From NCBI GenBank assembly GCA_045226255.1, contig JBGVCG010000022.1, forward strand, positions 124,001-188,000: a stretch of DNA of 64,000 nt, given 5' to 3'. The translations under genes were made by a program, and so were the position numbers. The notes beneath the pieces are model-generated. The model was not told the DNA's origin. It saw nothing but the letters and a program-made list of their open reading frames with translations, and searched no databases. The stretch is from UBA1181 sp045226255 (GTDB taxonomy: Bacteria > Bacteroidota > Bacteroidia > Bacteroidales > Paludibacteraceae). Shown one piece after another: positions 7,458 through 16,684 of this stretch (position 1 is its first letter; every line of letters begins with the position of its first letter).

Positions 7458-8886
7458 TTCCCTTATCCGCCGCGATCACCGTATTGATCATCTTGGCGAT
7501 TTGCTGTACCATCGGTTTCCTTTGGCCTGAGAAGTTGGAGACCATGATGCAGAAGGCGTACCATTTGTTGTTGGCGTTGATGTAGCCGGCATAGTTCTGC
7601 ACACGCTCCATGCTGCCGCTCTTGACGAATGCCTTGCCCTCTAAGGCGGTGCCCTTCATGAAACCCGCCACGGTGCCGTTTCTGCCAGCTGTAGGTAGTG
7701 TCTGGAGGAAGGATTTCGAATAGGAGCTCTGGTTATGCATGTAGGAGAGGATATCGACCAAGTACTTAGGCGAGAGGGCGTTCTTCATCGAGAGCCCCGA
7801 TCCGTCCACTTGGAAGACTCGCTTCGTCTCGATGCCGAGACCCGACCAATACTTGGATATCACGTTGGCGGACCTCCACCCTACGCAAGGCGCGAGGCTG
7901 TCCTTCTGCTTCGACAGCGTGAGGAAGATACTCTCCGCATAGAGGTTGTTGCTCTTGTGGTTGGTGATCCGCTCGATCTCCTTTAGCGTGTTGGATTTAT
8001 GCACGAAAAGGGTGTCGCGTATCGAGTCCCGTTTGTACCATTTGGTGGTGGTGGCGAGCGAATCGACCGTGATGCCTGCGTTGATCAGCATGGTGCGGAT
8101 GGAGTCTGCCAAAAAGAAGGCTGGCTCCGGCATCTCCGTCTTGACGTACTGCTTAGATCCGATAGGGAGGTTGCCTCGTATCGTGGGCGACCAGGAGAAG
8201 TCCATTTTCGTCATTCTCCACGCTTTATCCTTCCCGACCTGTGTCATCTCCACCTTGGGCAGGAAAAGCTCCGTATGGGGCGTGCAACCCGTGTAGGTGA
8301 CCCCGCAGGAGTCGGATGAGAGGACGATGCCCAGCAGGTTGTCGTGGATGTTCAGTCCCGAGGGGGTCGGTGAGTAGGAGGAACCGATGTCCTCCACCAA
8401 CCAGTGGAACGGTGCGCCGTCCTCCTTGAAGACGGAAGGGTCGCCCACCACGTGTCCCGTGATTCGCTTGATGCCCTTCTGCTGCAAGGCGAGCAACGCC
8501 TCGGCGTAGAAGTCAGTGGCGTTCGGCGCATAGGTGGAGCCCAAGGTAGGGTCGCCTCCTCCACGGATGTAGAGGTCGCCGTGAAGCGTCGAATCGACGA
8601 TCGTGCCGCAGTATTCGAGGTTGGTTTGGAAACGGAAGGTGTCGGAGAGCATCTCCATGGCGGTGGCCGTCGTGATGACCTTGGTGACGGAGGCAGGGTT
8701 CCTGTCCGTCATTTCCTGGTAGCTCGCCACGACACGTCCGTTGGTGATATCCTTCACGAGGAAGCCCACACTGGCCTGCAGGAGGTTGTCGGAGTTGACG
8801 AACTCCTCGATGGCTTTGTTGTCCTGCGCCATGCCGGACGTGCAAGCTAAAACGGCTAAGATAAGGCTAGAAATGATTCTCCGCAT
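7453..8886 (-). CDS. dacB: D-alanyl-D-alanine carboxypeptidase/endopeptidase (PBP4 family)
   Basis: 477-residue class C penicillin-binding protein that trims or cleaves peptidoglycan cross-links in the periplasm. The signal peptide ends about residue 20 (LACTSGMAQ). Catalytic motifs are SVTK at residues 66-69, SNN in HKSNNLYAES, and KSG in FVKSGSMERV, where KTG is more usual. The long insertion between the first two motifs is typical of PBP4. The start is preceded by an unusually good AGGAGG Shine-Dalgarno-like run. It lies 30 bases downstream of the HerA-type ATPase on the same strand and probably shares its promoter. Confidence 0.92.
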   Translation of the reverse strand: MRRIISSLILAVLACTSGMAQDNKAIEEFVNSDNLLQASVGFLVKDITNGRVVASYQEMTDRNPASVTKVITTATAMEMLSDTFRFQTNLEYCGTIVDSTLHGDLYIRGGGDPTLGSTYAPNATDFYAEALLALQQKGIKRITGHVVGDPSVFKEDGAPFHWLVEDIGSSYSPTPSGLNIHDNLLGIVLSSDSCGVTYTGCTPHTELFLPKVEMTQVGKDKAWRMTKMDFSWSPTIRGNLPIGSKQYVKTEMPEPAFFLADSIRTMLINAGITVDSLATTTKWYKRDSIRDTLFVHKSNTLKEIERITNHKSNNLYAESIFLTLSKQKDSLAPCVGWRSANVISKYWSGLGIETKRVFQVDGSGLSMKNALSPKYLVDILSYMHNQSSYSKSFLQTLPTAGRNGTVAGFMKGTALEGKAFVKSGSMERVQNYAGYINANNKWYAFCIMVSNFSGQRKPMVQQIAKMINTVIAADKGN

Positions 8887-8916
8887 GATTCTTCCTCCTA
8901 TGTCGAATGATGTTCG

Positions 8917-10404
8917 CTATCTTCTCTTTTTGTTGCCTTTGATGAGGCCGGTGAGGAATTTGTTCAACACGCTCTTGAGGACGGGAACCAATATCTTGTT
9001 GAAGAAGCTATTGCTGTTGCTTTTCTTTTTGGTCTTCTTCTCCTTCTCCTCCTCTTTTTTCTTCTTTTCCTTCTCTTTCTCCGCCAATTCCTTCTCTTTC
9101 TGTTTCTCCCTCTCCTTCGCGTCGTCGATCAGCATTTCGTAGGCGGAGCGGCGGTCTTCCGTTTCGCGGTAGCTTCTCTCCAGACCAGACTCTTTGATCG
9201 CCTGTTTGCGCTCCTCTTCCGTGATCGGACCGATTTGGCCCTGTGGACAGAGCATCTTCGCCCTTTCCACCATGCTAGGGGCACCTTTCTCGTCCAGGAA
9301 GGAGATCAGAGCCTCTCCCGTCTCCAACTCAAGCAAAGCCTTCTCCGTGTCGAACGCCTCGTTGGTGCGGAAGGATTGTGAAACCGCCTTGATGGCCTTC
9401 TGGTCCTTCGGCGTGAAGGCGCGCAAAGCGTGTTGTATCTTGTTACCCAATTGGCCTAACACATTGTCCGGTATATCCGTAGGGTTCTGGGTGATGAAGT
9501 AGACGCCGACACCCTTGGAACGGATCAGTCGGACGATCTTCTCTATCTGTGTCAGCAATGCCTTGGATGCGTCGTCGAACAAGAGGTGAGCCTCGTCGAA
9601 GAAGAAGATGAACTTAGGTTTGTCCAAGTCTCCCACCTCAGGCAACTCGTTGTAGATGGAGGTCAGAAGCCACATCAGGAAGGCGGAATAGAGCTTCGGG
9701 TTGTGGTAGAGCTTGTCCGCCGCGAGGATATTGAGCATACCCTTCTTGGTGTCGTGCATTCTTTCCGTCACGAAGAAATCCTCGATCTTGAATTCAGGAA
9801 GACCGAAGAAGAGGTCGCCGCCCTGCTCCTCCAAGGCCAGCAGGCTTCGTTGGATGGCGCCCACGGAGATGGAGGATATGTTTCCGTATTCAGTCTGGAA
9901 CTCCTTGGCGTTCTGTCCGATGTAGTTGAGCGCTGCGCGGAGGTCCTTCAGGTCATCCAGCGGCATCTGTTTGTCTTCGCAGATGCGGAAGACAGCCGCC
10001 AACACACCTTCCTGCGTGTCGGTGAGCGACATGATGCGGGAGAAGAGCAATACGCCGAAGTTCTTGACGGTCACCCTCATCGGCACACCTTGCTCCCCGT
10101 ACACGTCGAAGAACTGGACGGGGTAGGGTTGGAAGTCGAATTGGACACCGAACTCGTTTTGTCTTTTCTCGATGAATTTAGTGAGTGTACCAGCCTTGTA
10201 GACACCTGAGAGGTCGCCTTTCATGTCCGCCATGAAGCAAGGGACACCCAAATCACTGAATGATTCTGCCAATACTTGGAGGGAAACTGTCTTTCCTGTT
10301 CCGGTTGCGCCCGCGATGAGGCCGTGTCTGTTCGCCATCTTTGGCTCGATGTGGAGCGGATGGTCCGAATGCGCTATATACAAGCGGTTTTCGTTATCTA
10401 ACAT
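8917..10404 (-). CDS. HerA-like/DUF853 helicase-type ATPase
   Basis: 495-residue P-loop ATPase of the HerA-FtsK superfamily, DUF853 (E. coli YjgR-like) group. Walker A is GATGTGKT near residue 32, and Walker B is KFIFFFDEAHLLFDDAS. The family arginine-finger region is in RLIRSKGVGVYFITQNPTDIPDNVLGQLGNKIQHALRAFTPKDQKA. The C terminus is a highly charged Lys/Glu coiled coil, with the last 30 residues hydrophobic and basic. The physiological role of YjgR-type proteins is not settled. It is expressed from the TATATTTG promoter at 10436-10443 with a leader of about 25 bases. Confidence 0.88.
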   Translation of the reverse strand: MLDNENRLYIAHSDHPLHIEPKMANRHGLIAGATGTGKTVSLQVLAESFSDLGVPCFMADMKGDLSGVYKAGTLTKFIEKRQNEFGVQFDFQPYPVQFFDVYGEQGVPMRVTVKNFGVLLFSRIMSLTDTQEGVLAAVFRICEDKQMPLDDLKDLRAALNYIGQNAKEFQTEYGNISSISVGAIQRSLLALEEQGGDLFFGLPEFKIEDFFVTERMHDTKKGMLNILAADKLYHNPKLYSAFLMWLLTSIYNELPEVGDLDKPKFIFFFDEAHLLFDDASKALLTQIEKIVRLIRSKGVGVYFITQNPTDIPDNVLGQLGNKIQHALRAFTPKDQKAIKAVSQSFRTNEAFDTEKALLELETGEALISFLDEKGAPSMVERAKMLCPQGQIGPITEEERKQAIKESGLERSYRETEDRRSAYEMLIDDAKEREKQKEKELAEKEKEKKKKEEEKEKKTKKKSNSNSFFNKILVPVLKSVLNKFLTGLIKGNKKRR

Positions 10405-10435
10405 AGTAAGTAAACTTTTGCATTTTTCCTTTTTG

Positions 10436-10443
10436 CAAATATA
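10436..10443 (-). promoter_or_regulatory. Promoter -7 box for the HerA-like gene
   Basis: CAAATATA on the plus strand reads TATATTTG on the minus strand, a perfect Bacteroidetes TAnnTTTG -7 box, 32 bases upstream of the ATG. No clear -33 TTTG is seen. Confidence 0.65.
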
Positions 10444-10642
10444 ATAAAAAGAGTTGAGAATTAACTCTTTTCGCTATCAATAACAGAAAAAGGAACGTGC
10501 TTTGGGCTTATACCCGAATCTGAGTGTGGAAACGATTAAGATGGGGCTGAATCCGGAGAATATAACCCTTCCTCCGAAGCCATATCAGTTAGATAAAGAC
10601 GAAAAGCCCTTTATGCTTTGTTCCTTTGCGGGAAGAATTCCG

Positions 10643-11323
10643 CTAATAGTGGTATCTGTCGTAGATGTTGTGCGATTCAATGGTTCGAAAGGTACGTCGA
10701 AATGAGTTTGTCATCTCTTCTACTATCTCATCGGAAAAGCCATCTTCCTGTAGCATTTTTCTGTAAGAACCTATCTCTTCCTGGCTCTTGTCTTCTTCGA
10801 GCGTCGCTATCAAGTTCAAGAATAATTGCCCTTCAATGATACGGAATGCGAGGCTGTTGATGATGTATGACGGAGGTATGTTGTCTGACTGCTCGTCCAG
10901 TGCTTTGTTGTCGTTTCTGTAGGGTGGTGGGTTCAGCAATTCGCCCACATCTGCCCCTTTCTCGAAGGTGATAGTCTTCCCACCATAGTTGCAGTGTAAG
11001 GTGAGCTTTCTATCCAAGGAAACGTAAGTGCCGGATGTCTTGCTGGAAGAGAAGGTGCTGTCTTCGTGAAATTCCACGATTCCATCTAGGACGGAAATGA
11101 TTGTACTGTCTATATTGGACTTCACATAGGCTTCGTGTGACGTTTTGGTATATTCCGAGATCACGTAGGAGGTGGGGGATAGGCACCATGCGCCACGCAA
11201 TGCGTGATCGTCCTCGCTGATTTCGGTAGTCAGTTCACTCTCTATGCATGAGGAGAACATGGAAACAAACAGTCCTGACAAAAGGAATGTCCGGAAAAGT
11301 GTATTGCTTTTTTTTAGTCCCAT
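10643..11323 (-). CDS. Hypothetical lipoprotein
   Basis: 226-residue protein of unknown function. Translation is taken from the ATG at 11323, because that start gives a clean lipoprotein signal peptide (hydrophobic LFRTFLLSGLFVSMFSSC, lipobox Cys about residue 26). Earlier in-frame codons fall in the promoter or in the short leader. The mature part contains EFHEDSTFSSSKTSGTYVSLDRKLTLHCNYGG, which suggests a beta-sandwich like those of small Bacteroidetes lipocalin-like or DUF proteins. I do not recognise a named family. It is surface- or outer-membrane-anchored by inference. It is separate from sbcC upstream, having its own TATATTTG box. Confidence 0.7.
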   Translation of the reverse strand: MGLKKSNTLFRTFLLSGLFVSMFSSCIESELTTEISEDDHALRGAWCLSPTSYVISEYTKTSHEAYVKSNIDSTIISVLDGIVEFHEDSTFSSSKTSGTYVSLDRKLTLHCNYGGKTITFEKGADVGELLNPPPYRNDNKALDEQSDNIPPSYIINSLAFRIIEGQLFLNLIATLEEDKSQEEIGSYRKMLQEDGFSDEIVEEMTNSFRRTFRTIESHNIYDRYHY

Positions 11324-11362
11324 AATCAAGTCTAATTCAGTGATCATTTTGGGTTTATGTTG

Positions 11363-11370
11363 CAAATATA
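11363..11370 (-). promoter_or_regulatory. Promoter -7 box for the hypothetical lipoprotein
   Basis: CAAATATA on the plus strand is TATATTTG on the minus strand, 40 bases upstream of the chosen ATG at 11323. The in-frame TTG at 11365 lies inside this box, so that start is excluded. Confidence 0.65.
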
Positions 11371-11390
11371 GTAAAAAACATTTTCTGGAT

Positions 11391-14300
11391 TTAGCATACT
11401 TTCACTTCACTACACCCGTTCAGTCCTCTCTTGCTGACCCGTATCTGCGTCGGTATGCGCTCCTTCAGGATTTCCACGTGGGAGATGATGCCGACTTTCT
11501 TGCCGCCGAGGTTATGGAGCTTCTCCAGCATGTTCATCACGGCGTCCAGGTAGTCTGCGCTCAGGGTGCCGAATCCTTCGTCGATGAAGACGATGTCTGT
11601 GGTCAATCTGCTCTGGTTGAGCGTGGAGAGGCCTAAGGCCAACGCAAGGGAGATGATGAAGCTCTCGCCGCCGGACAGGGTGTTGCAGGGCCGTAGGTTG
11701 CCGCCCATGTAGAGGTCACGCACCCAGATGCCGAGGCTCCGGCTGTTGCAGCTCAACTCGTATCGGTCGTTCAGCTTCTTCAGGAAGGCATTGGCGTTGT
11801 GCAGCAGTTGGCGCAACACGTAGCTTTGCGCGATGAGGCGGAAGGACTTTCCGTCGCTGCTGCCGAAGTGTTGGTTGAGGATGTCCCATTTGCTCCACTC
11901 CTCCCGCAGTTTCTCGACGTTCTTCTTGACCTCCGCCACCTTTCGTATGTTCTCCTCGCTCCGCTTGAAATCGAGTTCTATTTTTGCGATGGATTCGATG
12001 ATTTCCTTCGTTTCCGCCTCAATCTGCTCCATCTCCGTCTGGAGGGTTTCGAGGGTCGTCTCGGAGGTTATTCCTTCGGGTTTCTGCGCCTTGGTCTCTT
12101 CGATTCTCTCGTTGAGGCTCTTGAGTGCGCCCTCCGTCCTGTCTATTTGGCTTTTTTGCTCCTCCATCTGCCTTTTCGCCGCCTCGTTTTCCTCCTTGGA
12201 GATTCGTTGGAGCTCCGTCAGTCGGTCGAGGGTGAAATGGCTATTTTCTTTGATGAAATCGTTGATTTTTTGTGTTAGCTTCCGTTTTTCCTCCTGGTTG
12301 TTCCGCAGGTCGCTCTTGAGCGAGAAGCAATCCTTCGTCAACTGTGAGGTGCGCTGGATGAGCTGGTCGGTCTGGATGGATTCCCCTTCGCTTTCCCACT
12401 CGGGGAATTCCTTTCGGATCCAGTTTTGGTTATCCTCGATGGTTTCGAGCGATGCCTCCCATTGGCTGACCTCCTTCTCTCCCTTCTCCTTCCTTTGGCG
12501 AAGTTCCTGGTATTCCTTCACCTCCCGCTCCAAAGCTTGCAGGAAGGCGGGGATATCTTCCTCCCAACCGCTTCCCTTGATCTTTGAGGAGGCGGCTTGG
12601 TATCTCTTTTGGGCGTTCCCCTCGTGTGTCTGTGCGGCGCTTCTGTGTTGCGCGATCCTCTCCTTGGCTCCGCTCGCCTTCTTCTCGGCTTCTGCGGCGC
12701 TCTCCTTGGTTTGGTTGAGGTTTCGGACGAGGGTGTCCTTCTCTTTTTGTAGCTGGGCGATCACATTCTGTATCGCGAGGACGCTCTTCCGTTCCTCTTC
12801 CTTTTGAGCTCTCTTTTGGACGATGGAATCGATGATTTTCTCCTCTTTCGGGTCGAGCGACAGTTTCCCGCACATCCGCTGGATCGCTTCGTCTCTCTGT
12901 TGGATGGAGGCCTTATGCTTTTGGGCCTCCTCCGTGAGTTCTTTCCCCTCTTTGGTGGATTGTTCCAGTTTTTTCTCGCTTTCGGTCAACTGGCGGAGCG
13001 CTTTCTCCCTCGCCTGGCGGATCTCCTCCAACTCCTTCTCATAGGGAGCGATGGCGGCCTCCAGCTGGCTCTCTTTTACGATGGAATCGATCTTTTTTCC
13101 GCAAATCGGGCATTCATCCCCGACGCTCAGGGAGTTGCGCACCTCCTTGATGGCGTCCCCCACGGCCAGCCGTAGTGTCCGCAGACTCTTCTTGTGCTTT
13201 TGCTCCTCTTCCAACTGCTTTTGGTACGCCTCTTTCTCAAGGGGGAGTCGTTGGGTCAGTTGGTCTGCTTCCTTGCTTAGCTCAGCAATCTTTTCCAGCA
13301 GGGTGCGCAATTGCTCTCCCTCCTTTTGCTGTTGGGTGCAGTCGTTCTCCAGCTGTTGCAATGTCTGTATCTCTTCGTTCAGGCGGTTGAGGTCTTTCCC
13401 CTTCACCTCCTTCATCCGTGCTTCTATCTCGGCTTCGATTTCCTTCCCCTTCTGCTCGTACTCCTTACTTTTTTGGGCGATTTCATCGATGGTTTTCTGG
13501 ATGCCGGGCAATTCGTCGGACTCTATTCTTTTGGCATCCGCGAGGCTGGTCATCGCCTCTTTCCGTGCGCTCAGGTATCCGTTCAGGTTCTCTTGGATAG
13601 AGGGGAATGCCTCGTACATCTCGGCCGCCTCATTTCTCCGTTCCAACTCTTCCGTCGCCTTGTTCAGGTTGTCCCTCTTCTCTTTGAGTTGTTGCTTCAC
13701 CCAGGTGATTCCTCCGCAGACGAGCCGGAACGTTCCCCGAAGGGTGCGCTCTCTCTCCGCGAGAGACTGGGTCTCTTCCTCCCGCCTTTTCAGCTGGAGC
13801 ATCTCGTTGCGCACCTCGATGGTGGATTCCCATTCGGATATATTCTTCGTGCGTCGGATGAATTCGGGGCTTGCGCACGCCTCTTTTAGGGTTGCCAGTC
13901 TCTGCGAGGTAACGGTGAACTCCTGCTGTAGGCGATGTTGCTCCGTCAGCCAGTTTCGTATCGTCTCCGTCTGTTTTTGGGTCGCCTTGACCTTCGTCTG
14001 CCGTTCGTTCAGCTTTTGCAACTCCTCTTTCTTGAGGTTCGTCTCCTCTTCGGTCAGGATTTCGTATCCCTCTATCTTCTTTCCCTCATCCTCGCAGGCC
14101 TTTTTGGCCTCTTTCGCTCGCTCGAAGATGGCAATGCCTATTTGGGAATATATCTCCGTGCCCGTCAGTTTCTCCAGGATGTCCGACTTCTCCTTTTCGT
14201 TGCTGGAAAGGAATTTGGTGAATTCTCCTTGGGCTAACAGGGAGGTGCGGCAGAACTGCTCGTATTTCATCCCCACGCATCGCTCTATTTCGGTCTCGAT

Positions 14301-14714
14301 TTCCTTCTTTTTGTTAAAAAACAGCCCTTTCATCGGACATTCCAAGGAACGGCTATCTTCAATCTTGCCGGTTCTCTTTCGTCTTGCCGCCCATTGGGCG
14401 ATGTAGGTCTCGCCGTCGTTCCCGATGAATCGCAGTTCGGCCAATGCCTCATTCTCACCCCGGCGCATCAGTTGCTTGACATCTCGGAAGCCCACTTCGT
14501 CTTCAGATTGTTTGCTGATGTTCGCACTGTTGTTGATTCTTGGTGTGTTGGCGTAGAGGGCGAGGCAGATAGCATCCAGGATTGTGCTTTTGCCGGAACC
14601 CGTCTCTCCGCAGATGAGGAATATAGGGTTTCCGACGAAGGGTTCCTCGTCGAAATGCAGGTCCACTTTTTCGATGGATGCGATGTTTTTTATATGTAGG
14701 GATAAGTATTTCAT
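11391..14714 (-). CDS. sbcC: Exonuclease subunit SbcC (Rad50-like ATPase)
   Basis: 1107-residue SMC-like ATPase of the SbcCD nuclease, which opens hairpins and blocked ends during repair. The N-terminal Walker A is in ICGETGSGKSTIL (about residues 34-46). Long coiled coils flank a zinc hook CPIC at residues 535-538. The C-terminal half carries the ABC signature LSGGESFIISLALALGLS and Walker B VFIDEGFGTLSADYLDAV. Its start overlaps the stop of sbcD by four bases (ATGA), so the subunits are translationally coupled. Length and motif order are normal. Confidence 0.96.
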   Translation of the reverse strand: MKYLSLHIKNIASIEKVDLHFDEEPFVGNPIFLICGETGSGKSTILDAICLALYANTPRINNSANISKQSEDEVGFRDVKQLMRRGENEALAELRFIGNDGETYIAQWAARRKRTGKIEDSRSLECPMKGLFFNKKKEIETEIERCVGMKYEQFCRTSLLAQGEFTKFLSSNEKEKSDILEKLTGTEIYSQIGIAIFERAKEAKKACEDEGKKIEGYEILTEEETNLKKEELQKLNERQTKVKATQKQTETIRNWLTEQHRLQQEFTVTSQRLATLKEACASPEFIRRTKNISEWESTIEVRNEMLQLKRREEETQSLAERERTLRGTFRLVCGGITWVKQQLKEKRDNLNKATEELERRNEAAEMYEAFPSIQENLNGYLSARKEAMTSLADAKRIESDELPGIQKTIDEIAQKSKEYEQKGKEIEAEIEARMKEVKGKDLNRLNEEIQTLQQLENDCTQQQKEGEQLRTLLEKIAELSKEADQLTQRLPLEKEAYQKQLEEEQKHKKSLRTLRLAVGDAIKEVRNSLSVGDECPICGKKIDSIVKESQLEAAIAPYEKELEEIRQAREKALRQLTESEKKLEQSTKEGKELTEEAQKHKASIQQRDEAIQRMCGKLSLDPKEEKIIDSIVQKRAQKEEERKSVLAIQNVIAQLQKEKDTLVRNLNQTKESAAEAEKKASGAKERIAQHRSAAQTHEGNAQKRYQAASSKIKGSGWEEDIPAFLQALEREVKEYQELRQRKEKGEKEVSQWEASLETIEDNQNWIRKEFPEWESEGESIQTDQLIQRTSQLTKDCFSLKSDLRNNQEEKRKLTQKINDFIKENSHFTLDRLTELQRISKEENEAAKRQMEEQKSQIDRTEGALKSLNERIEETKAQKPEGITSETTLETLQTEMEQIEAETKEIIESIAKIELDFKRSEENIRKVAEVKKNVEKLREEWSKWDILNQHFGSSDGKSFRLIAQSYVLRQLLHNANAFLKKLNDRYELSCNSRSLGIWVRDLYMGGNLRPCNTLSGGESFIISLALALGLSTLNQSRLTTDIVFIDEGFGTLSADYLDAVMNMLEKLHNLGGKKVGIISHVEILKERIPTQIRVSKRGLNGCSEVKVC

Positions 14715-15895
14715 GCCATCTCCCTCTCCTTTCTATGAAGCTCTTCCGTGATCTCCCGGATCAGTCGGACCATCTCCTCGTCCAACTCCTTCCCTTGCGT
14801 CTCCATGTAGTAGATGCTGGCGAGTTCGGCGGGGTCCATGCTCTTGATTTCGCTGGATTCTATGGTGATGATCTCCGCCTCATGTTTTTTCACCCTCCTT
14901 GTCGTCTTTATCTTGCAGAACCTGCAATCCTTCTCCTTGAGGAGGTGCTCGATCCTCGCCTCCGCGTCGGAAGGCACATAGTCCTCCACCTCCACGTTGA
15001 GGCAGACGTAGGAAGAGGGGTCGATCGGGGTAGCCATGAACTCTTGTATCGCCTCCTCGAAAGGCAAAGGTTTCGATGGAATCGTTAAAAATCGATGGTC
15101 GTTCTGGATGGTGATCTCCTTGACGGAGGCTTTCTCTCCGTGGCGGGCGATTTCCACCAAAGAGACGGAGTGGGGGTACATCTCGTCGAAGTTGACCTGA
15201 ATCGGACTACCGCTGTACCGCGCCTTTTCGTTCCCTTTCACGAATTGCGGGTGGTGGATATGGCCCAAGGCGAGGTAGTCGTAGTAATCCCCCAATCTGT
15301 CAGCCTCCACGTAGTCCATGCCACCCACCGATTGCTCGTCGTGTCCCCGCAGGTCCGCTCCGCAAAGGGTCAGGTGTCCCATCATGATGACGGGCAGGTT
15401 CTCCTTGTTTTCCTTTCGGACAATTTCTTGGGCGACGTTGAAGATTCCCAGGTTGCTCTCCCTGACGTGCGGGATGGCGATGACGTAGGCCATGGTTCCG
15501 CCCCCTTTCCCTGGGATTCGGATGATATGTTTTTTTTCGATGGATTCGCTATTTTCTTCCCTTTCGGCGTAGCCGATCACCTTCACGTTCGCCAAGCGCC
15601 AGAGTTCGTGCGCGGACTCCAGTCGGGCGTAGCTGTCATGGTTGCCCGCGGTGACGATGATGGACATGCTGGGGCATGCCTCATGGATGGCGACCATGCT
15701 GTCGGTGTAGAGTTTCTGTGCGGCGGCGGAAGGGACGGCGGTGTGGTAGATGTCTCCGCTGACCAAGAGCGCGTCGGGTTGTTCCCGCTCCACGATGGCA
15801 CACAGCTGACGGAAGAATTGCAGGTGCTCTTCCTCGCGGTCATATCGGTAGAAGTCTTGTCCGATGTGCCAGTCCGATGTGTGTATGAATTTCAT
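14711..15895 (-). CDS. sbcD: Exonuclease subunit SbcD (Mre11-like)
   Basis: 394-residue metallophosphoesterase nuclease partner of SbcC. The metal-binding motifs appear in order: TSDWHIGQ (residue 6 on), SGDIYH, TAGNHDSY, MMGHLTLCG and LGHIHHPQ. The C-terminal region (about 290-394) is the capping and SbcC-binding part. The ORF starts 12 bases after the LPS-type kinase gene ends, so sbcDC seems to be transcribed behind a glycosyltransferase and a kinase. Confidence 0.95.
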   Translation of the reverse strand: MKFIHTSDWHIGQDFYRYDREEEHLQFFRQLCAIVEREQPDALLVSGDIYHTAVPSAAAQKLYTDSMVAIHEACPSMSIIVTAGNHDSYARLESAHELWRLANVKVIGYAEREENSESIEKKHIIRIPGKGGGTMAYVIAIPHVRESNLGIFNVAQEIVRKENKENLPVIMMGHLTLCGADLRGHDEQSVGGMDYVEADRLGDYYDYLALGHIHHPQFVKGNEKARYSGSPIQVNFDEMYPHSVSLVEIARHGEKASVKEITIQNDHRFLTIPSKPLPFEEAIQEFMATPIDPSSYVCLNVEVEDYVPSDAEARIEHLLKEKDCRFCKIKTTRRVKKHEAEIITIESSEIKSMDPAELASIYYMETQGKELDEEMVRLIREITEELHRKEREMA

Positions 15896-15907
15896 GTGGG
15901 CTTCGCC

Positions 15908-16684
15908 TTATTTGCGTTTGAAGATCTTTCGGGTGAACTCCTTGAATTTCTCTTTGCGCTTGCGTTTTTCCCTATCCTCGTATTTGTAGCGCAGGAAGGC
16001 TTCGACGCATTGCTCCACGTCCGCTCCCCTCCCTTTCGCGTAGTAGGAGGCGCAGAGACGGAAGAACTCATCGTTGCCGCGCATCCTTCTGAAGTTCTTG
16101 CAACCCATTTCGATGCTGACCGGGCGGAACTGCATCCGGTTGATGTCCACGAGGGAGAAATTGTAAGATATTTTCCCCATTTCATCGACTTTTTCGCGTA
16201 AGATGTTCCCTGGAGAATAGTCGCAATGTAGGATGTCCGCTTCATGAAGTCGGGCGGTGAATTCCGCGAAGGCCTTGATCAAATCCTCCTTTCCCGCATT
16301 GCTGGCGTCCTCGTCGTTGAAGAGCCTCATGTGACCATCCATGGGGGTATGTAGGCTGATGAAGAAACTTCTGTGGAGGAGACCACTCTGTTTCGTCTCG
16401 ATGTAGGCGACGGGGTCCGGCGTCTGGAATCCTTTCGAAAGGAGCGTGAGCGCATGTTCGTAGGCGCGTGAAGCCTTGGATGGCCTGAAGAAGGTGTAGG
16501 CGATGCGGTTGATGAGAATCGGCACCTTGTATGATTTCACGTTGAGGGTAAATCCCCCCTCTTCGTATAGTCTGATTTCGTTTCTTGCCAGGAAGATGGA
16601 TTCACCCTCCTTGTCGAATATGTCGGGCAGGCTCTCGATGAAGGTTCGCAGGTGAGAATATTTATCGTTGAGGACGATCTTCAT
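15908..16684 (-). CDS. Lipopolysaccharide core-type kinase family protein
   Basis: About 258 residues of the Kdo/heptose (WaaP/InaA-like) kinase fold. The catalytic loop is LHEADILHCDYSPGNIL, with the His-x-Asp and Asn of a kinase active site, and the metal-binding DFG equivalent is LVDINRMQF. An N-terminal Lys sits in FFRPSKASRAYEHAL. Such kinases phosphorylate sugars of the LPS inner core in the cytoplasm. The ATG at 16684 is preferred because it overlaps the stop of the upstream glycosyltransferase (ATGA); another ATG lies three codons earlier at 16693. The C terminus is strongly basic. Partnership with the adjacent core-type glycosyltransferase supports an LPS role; the exact sugar is unknown. 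Confidence 0.8.
   Translation of the reverse strand: MKIVLNDKYSHLRTFIESLPDIFDKEGESIFLARNEIRLYEEGGFTLNVKSYKVPILINRIAYTFFRPSKASRAYEHALTLLSKGFQTPDPVAYIETKQSGLLHRSFFISLHTPMDGHMRLFNDEDASNAGKEDLIKAFAEFTARLHEADILHCDYSPGNILREKVDEMGKISYNFSLVDINRMQFRPVSIEMGCKNFRRMRGNDEFFRLCASYYAKGRGADVEQCVEAFLRYKYEDREKRKRKEKFKEFTRKIFKRK

Noticed and set aside
10502..10705. 67-codon plus-strand ORF (LGLYPNLSVETIKMGLNPENI...) between the HerA-like and lipoprotein genes
   Set aside because: Protein-like in its first 40 residues, so possibly a relic, but it starts at TTG without a promoter and overlaps the 3' end of the lipoprotein gene; not strong enough to call.
13051..14406. 451-codon plus-strand frame inside sbcC
   Set aside because: Ser/Phe-rich shadow of the SbcC coiled coils.
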